From NCBI GenBank assembly GCA_026419705.1, contig JANZYY010000167.1, positions 1-7,516 on the forward strand: a DNA stretch of 7,516 nucleotides. Reading direction: 5' to 3'. Made by a program: the position numbers and the translations under genes. The notes below the pieces were generated by a model that saw only the letters and a program-made list of their open reading frames with translations, ran no database searches and had not been told where the DNA came from. The stretch comes from Fischerella sp. Lineage in GTDB: Bacteria > Cyanobacteriota > Cyanobacteriia > Cyanobacteriales > Nostocaceae. This document shows, one piece after another, positions 5,144 through 7,516 of the stretch (positions within the stretch are counted from its first letter, which is position 1; each line of letters begins with the position of its first letter).

Positions 5144-7213
5144 ATGAAGAAAAAATTAATTAAGAATCAAACTATACTTTTTACGGAATGTGGGATGACG
5201 ACTGAGATTCAAAAGATTCAATTTATTCGCAAACAAGCTTTGATTTCCTATACTCAAGGTTGTTATCGAACTCTGACCATATGGGGTAAATTTCTGATTT
5301 TCAAATTAAACATCTACAAGTATTTGTATTGGTTGAGCTTGATTATTGTTAGTAGCGCCACGGCAATTGAACCATTAAAAGCAGAAGTAATTAAAAAAAC
5401 GCAAAAATCCAACCAACCATCAGTTCTAAAAACCAAAACTTTTCAATTAAAAGACCTCTCTTTCAAGGATGAGATTATACAAACACAGCCTGCTCATCCA
5501 GAGTTTCTTTTTGAAGCTCCAAGCTTTAGCTCTGTACATAAGCCAATCAGAATTGTCCAAAATTTACCTCCTCGGAATACCAAGCCACCTTCAATCCAAC
5601 CATTACCAGAACCTATACCGCCAAAGCCTTTACCACCGCCGGAAGAATTACTTCAACCTCCTGCGACAATAACACCCCCCCCTCGAGAACCAACCCCAAG
5701 CGGTGAAATTCCCCAAACCATCACCGTCAAAAAATTTGAAGTTACAGGCAGCACCGTCTTTAGTCCGGAAGATTTTGCTAAAATTACTAAACCTTTCACC
5801 GGACGTCCAATTACAATTGCGGAACTATTCCAAGTACGTTCGGAAATTACTAATTTTTATGTTAATAAAGGATACATTACATCTGGTGCTTACATACCAC
5901 CACAAAAACTAAAAAACGGTGTAGTAGAAATTAGAGTGGTTGAGGGGGGATTGGAAGAGATCAAAATTACAGGTACCAGGAGACTCAACCCCAGTTACCT
6001 GCAAAGCCGCTTGGCGATCGCCACAGACAAACCCCTCAATCGCGATCGCCTTCTAGAAGCTTTGCAATTATTACAGCTGAATCCCTTAATTGAAAACTTA
6101 TCAGCAGAACTGTCTGCGGGAGCGCGTCCCGGGCAAAGCGTGCTCGAAGTGCAGATAACAGAAGCCGATACTTTGAACGTACAATTGGTATTGGATAACG
6201 GGCGATCGCCTGCCGTCGGCAGTTTTAGTCGGGAAATACAACTAAACGAAGGTAATTTTTTGGGCTGGGGCGACAGCATTAGTGCCATCTACACAAATAC
6301 TGATGGTAGCAATACTTTTGATTTTGTATACACCCTGCCCGTCAACCCCCGCAATGGCACTGTAGCATTTAGCTTTGGTCTTTCTGACAACAAAGTTATT
6401 GAAAGACCCTTTAATGTCCTCGATATTCAGTCCAAATCTCATTATTACGAACTAACACTACGCCAACCCATCATCCAAACACCGACCCAGGAATTTGCTT
6501 TCGGTATAACAGCAGGTCATCGAGAAAGCGAAGCTACCTTCTTGGATGGAGAACTTCCTTTTCCAGGATCGGGTGCAGATGAGGAAGGAAGAACGCGGAT
6601 TACACCAGTGCGCTTTTTCCAAGAGTGGACCTCTCGCAGCAGCCAACAAGTATTCGCCCTGCGTTCTCAGTTGAGTATTGGACTTGATGCTTTAAATGCT
6701 ACCATCAACGATAGCTATCCCGATGGTCGTTTTGTGGCGTGGAGAGGACAAGCCCAGTGGGTGCGCCTATTAGCTCCCGATACCCTACTGCTGCTACGAG
6801 GTGATGTACAATTGGCAGACCGACCACTCGTCCCCTTTGAACAAATTGGCCTTGGAGGTCTCGACAGCGTCCGGGGCTATCGTCAAGATGCGTTACTAAC
6901 GGACAATGGCATTTTTGCTTCCGCCGAAGTGCGAGTTCCCATTGTTCGTTTTTCAGAACGCAACAATCTTCTACAGATAACCCCCTTTGTAGATTTTGGC
7001 AATGGTTGGAACAATTCTGGCAGATCCGGTTCGGAAGCAGAACTAGATACCAATTCTTTGGTATCTGTAGGATTAGGATTGCGCTTGCAACTCGAAGATC
7101 GTCTCACTGCTCGCCTTGACTGGGGTATTCCTCTAGTTTCAATTTCTTCTGGTGATAAAGATTCATGGCAGGAAAACGGTTTGTACTTTTCCATTATTGC
7201 CAATCCCTTCTGA
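5144..7213 (+). CDS. TpsB-family outer-membrane transporter (ShlB/FhaC/HecB type)
   Basis: This protein should export a TpsA partner across the outer membrane (two-partner, type Vb secretion). It has 689 residues. Residues 1-80 are a basic, Sec-type signal region with hydrophobic core YLYWLSLIIVSSATA (60-74), likely cut at A74 or A80. A linker to about 190 is proline-rich from 141. POTRA 1 spans about 192-277 (TVKKFEVTGSTVFSPEDF to EEIKITG), POTRA 2 about 278-342. The barrel starts near 345 (VQLVLDNGRSPAVGSF) and carries the conserved VRGY loop motif (576-579), GIFASAEVRVPI (589-600) and ITPFVDFGNGW (612-622). It ends in IIANPF, with the C-terminal Phe used for outer-membrane insertion. Length and domain order fit intact family members. 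The start is uncertain: ATG 5144 has no clear ribosome-binding site, and ATG 5195 (Met18) would shorten the unusually long n-region. The next gene starts 72 nt downstream and is probably co-transcribed. The cognate TpsA is not in the window, only a dead tail at 2643-2958. Confidence 0.93.
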   Translation: MKKKLIKNQTILFTECGMTTEIQKIQFIRKQALISYTQGCYRTLTIWGKFLIFKLNIYKYLYWLSLIIVSSATAIEPLKAEVIKKTQKSNQPSVLKTKTFQLKDLSFKDEIIQTQPAHPEFLFEAPSFSSVHKPIRIVQNLPPRNTKPPSIQPLPEPIPPKPLPPPEELLQPPATITPPPREPTPSGEIPQTITVKKFEVTGSTVFSPEDFAKITKPFTGRPITIAELFQVRSEITNFYVNKGYITSGAYIPPQKLKNGVVEIRVVEGGLEEIKITGTRRLNPSYLQSRLAIATDKPLNRDRLLEALQLLQLNPLIENLSAELSAGARPGQSVLEVQITEADTLNVQLVLDNGRSPAVGSFSREIQLNEGNFLGWGDSISAIYTNTDGSNTFDFVYTLPVNPRNGTVAFSFGLSDNKVIERPFNVLDIQSKSHYYELTLRQPIIQTPTQEFAFGITAGHRESEATFLDGELPFPGSGADEEGRTRITPVRFFQEWTSRSSQQVFALRSQLSIGLDALNATINDSYPDGRFVAWRGQAQWVRLLAPDTLLLLRGDVQLADRPLVPFEQIGLGGLDSVRGYRQDALLTDNGIFASAEVRVPIVRFSERNNLLQITPFVDFGNGWNNSGRSGSEAELDTNSLVSVGLGLRLQLEDRLTARLDWGIPLVSISSGDKDSWQENGLYFSIIANPF

Positions 7214-7244
7214 GGGAGGAGGATGATGGAGTGATGGGGAGAAA
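7214..7244. repeat. Purine-rich degenerate repeat between TpsB and the TPR gene
   Basis: Directly after the TpsB stop the plus strand reads as GGA/GATG/GGGAG units with almost no pyrimidines except T. The opposite-strand version (ATCACC, CCATCTCCCC) occurs about 200 bp further on, inside the next gene (7421-7454). It looks like low-complexity repeat DNA. GGGAGGAGG would be a good ribosome-binding sequence but is too far from the ATG at 7286 to serve it. Confidence 0.5.
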
Positions 7245-7285
7245 GTCATCTTCATAAACTTGCCATTCTAAAAATTTTTAAGCAA

Positions 7286-7516
7286 ATGGAAGTAAAAGAG
7301 AAGATATATCGTTTTTTAGCACTAGCACTAGTGACAGCTTTCCTATGCACTAGTATTTCACCGGCTTTAGCAAAACTTTCTCAAAACAATCTTTCCAATT
7401 TACATTCATCGATCTCTACCTCCTCATCACCCCATCTCCCCACCACCTCTTCCCTACAACGAGGAAAACTGCTATACAACGCCGGGCGGTTTGCTGAAGC
7501 TGTGCAGGTGTTAAAG
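7286..7516 (+). CDS. Exported TPR-repeat protein, probable TPR-CHAT protein (5' part only)
   Basis: The first 77 codons are in the window and the frame is open at the edge. Residues 1-29 form a Sec signal peptide: basic MEVKEKIYR, hydrophobic core FLALALVTAFLC, then SISPALA with likely cleavage after A29. C21 is preceded by AFL, which does not fit a lipobox. Residues 30-56 are a Ser/Thr/Pro-rich low-complexity segment partly encoded by pyrimidine-rich repeat DNA. From 57, LQRGKLLYNAGRFAEAVQVLK matches the start of a TPR helix pair, as found at the N-terminus of cyanobacterial TPR-CHAT proteins. The CHAT call is inference from this context, from the CHAT remnant at 3463-4597 and from the TpsB gene 72 nt upstream. 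What is seen is only signal peptide plus one TPR. No clear ribosome-binding site precedes the ATG, so translation may depend on transcription from the TpsB promoter. It could also be another TPR protein of the cell envelope. Confidence 0.75.
   Translation, partial: MEVKEKIYRFLALALVTAFLCTSISPALAKLSQNNLSNLHSSISTSSSPHLPTTSSLQRGKLLYNAGRFAEAVQVLK

Noticed and set aside
1..7516. CRISPR array, tRNA or rRNA genes
   Set aside because: No regularly spaced direct repeats with unique spacers, no tRNA-like cloverleaf and no rRNA sequence were recognised by eye on either strand.

Overview
The window looks cyanobacterial. The octamer GCGATCGC (HIP1, typical of many cyanobacterial genomes) occurs ten times in 7.5 kb, at 730, 981, 1289, 2524, 3042, 4037, 4944, 6014, 6042 and 6202. 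There are heptameric short tandem repeats and two palindromes of kinds that resemble dispersed repeats I remember from filamentous cyanobacteria. The protein families also fit: CHAT proteins, two-partner secretion proteins and IS4-type transposases. The genus cannot be told from this sequence alone.

Layout. 1-1104 (minus) is the N-terminal 368 codons of an ATP-dependent Lon protease; the rest lies outside the window. 1105-1889 is non-coding or only doubtfully coding. It carries a possible operator upstream of lon, two tandem repeats and a doubtful 47-codon hydrophobic ORF. 1890-2321 (plus) is a small multi-spanning membrane protein of unknown function, followed by a perfect 20-bp palindrome.

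2643-4597 is a graveyard of three gene remnants that meet at sharp junctions. The first (minus, 2643 to about 2942) is the C-terminal tail of a TpsA-type filamentous haemagglutinin. The second (minus, about 2942-3468) is the C-terminal part of an IS4-family transposase, with a frameshift that removing one copy of an 8-bp tandem duplication repairs exactly, plus one in-frame stop. The third (plus, 3463-4597) is the C-terminal half of a CHAT (caspase-like) protein with several lesions, although its catalytic His and Cys codons survive. 4598-5143 is repeat-rich intergenic DNA.

5144-7213 (plus) is an intact TpsB/ShlB/FhaC-type outer-membrane transporter: signal region, proline-rich linker, two POTRA domains and a 16-strand-type barrel ending in Phe. 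After a 72-nt gap, 7286-7516 (plus) is the start of a Sec-exported protein whose first TPR-like helix pair is visible. It is likely a TPR-CHAT protein, but its C-terminal part is outside the window.

How they fit together. TpsB proteins export large TpsA adhesins or haemagglutinins across the outer membrane. In cyanobacteria, haemagglutinin, ShlB-type transporter and TPR-CHAT genes often lie together. Here the transporter and the start of an exported TPR protein are intact, while the neighbouring haemagglutinin and a second CHAT copy are dead. This suggests a locus that expanded by duplication, was hit by an insertion sequence and has since been partly lost. The strongest point for follow-up is the pairing of a TpsB transporter with an exported TPR (probably CHAT) protein, next to decayed copies of the same kind of module.
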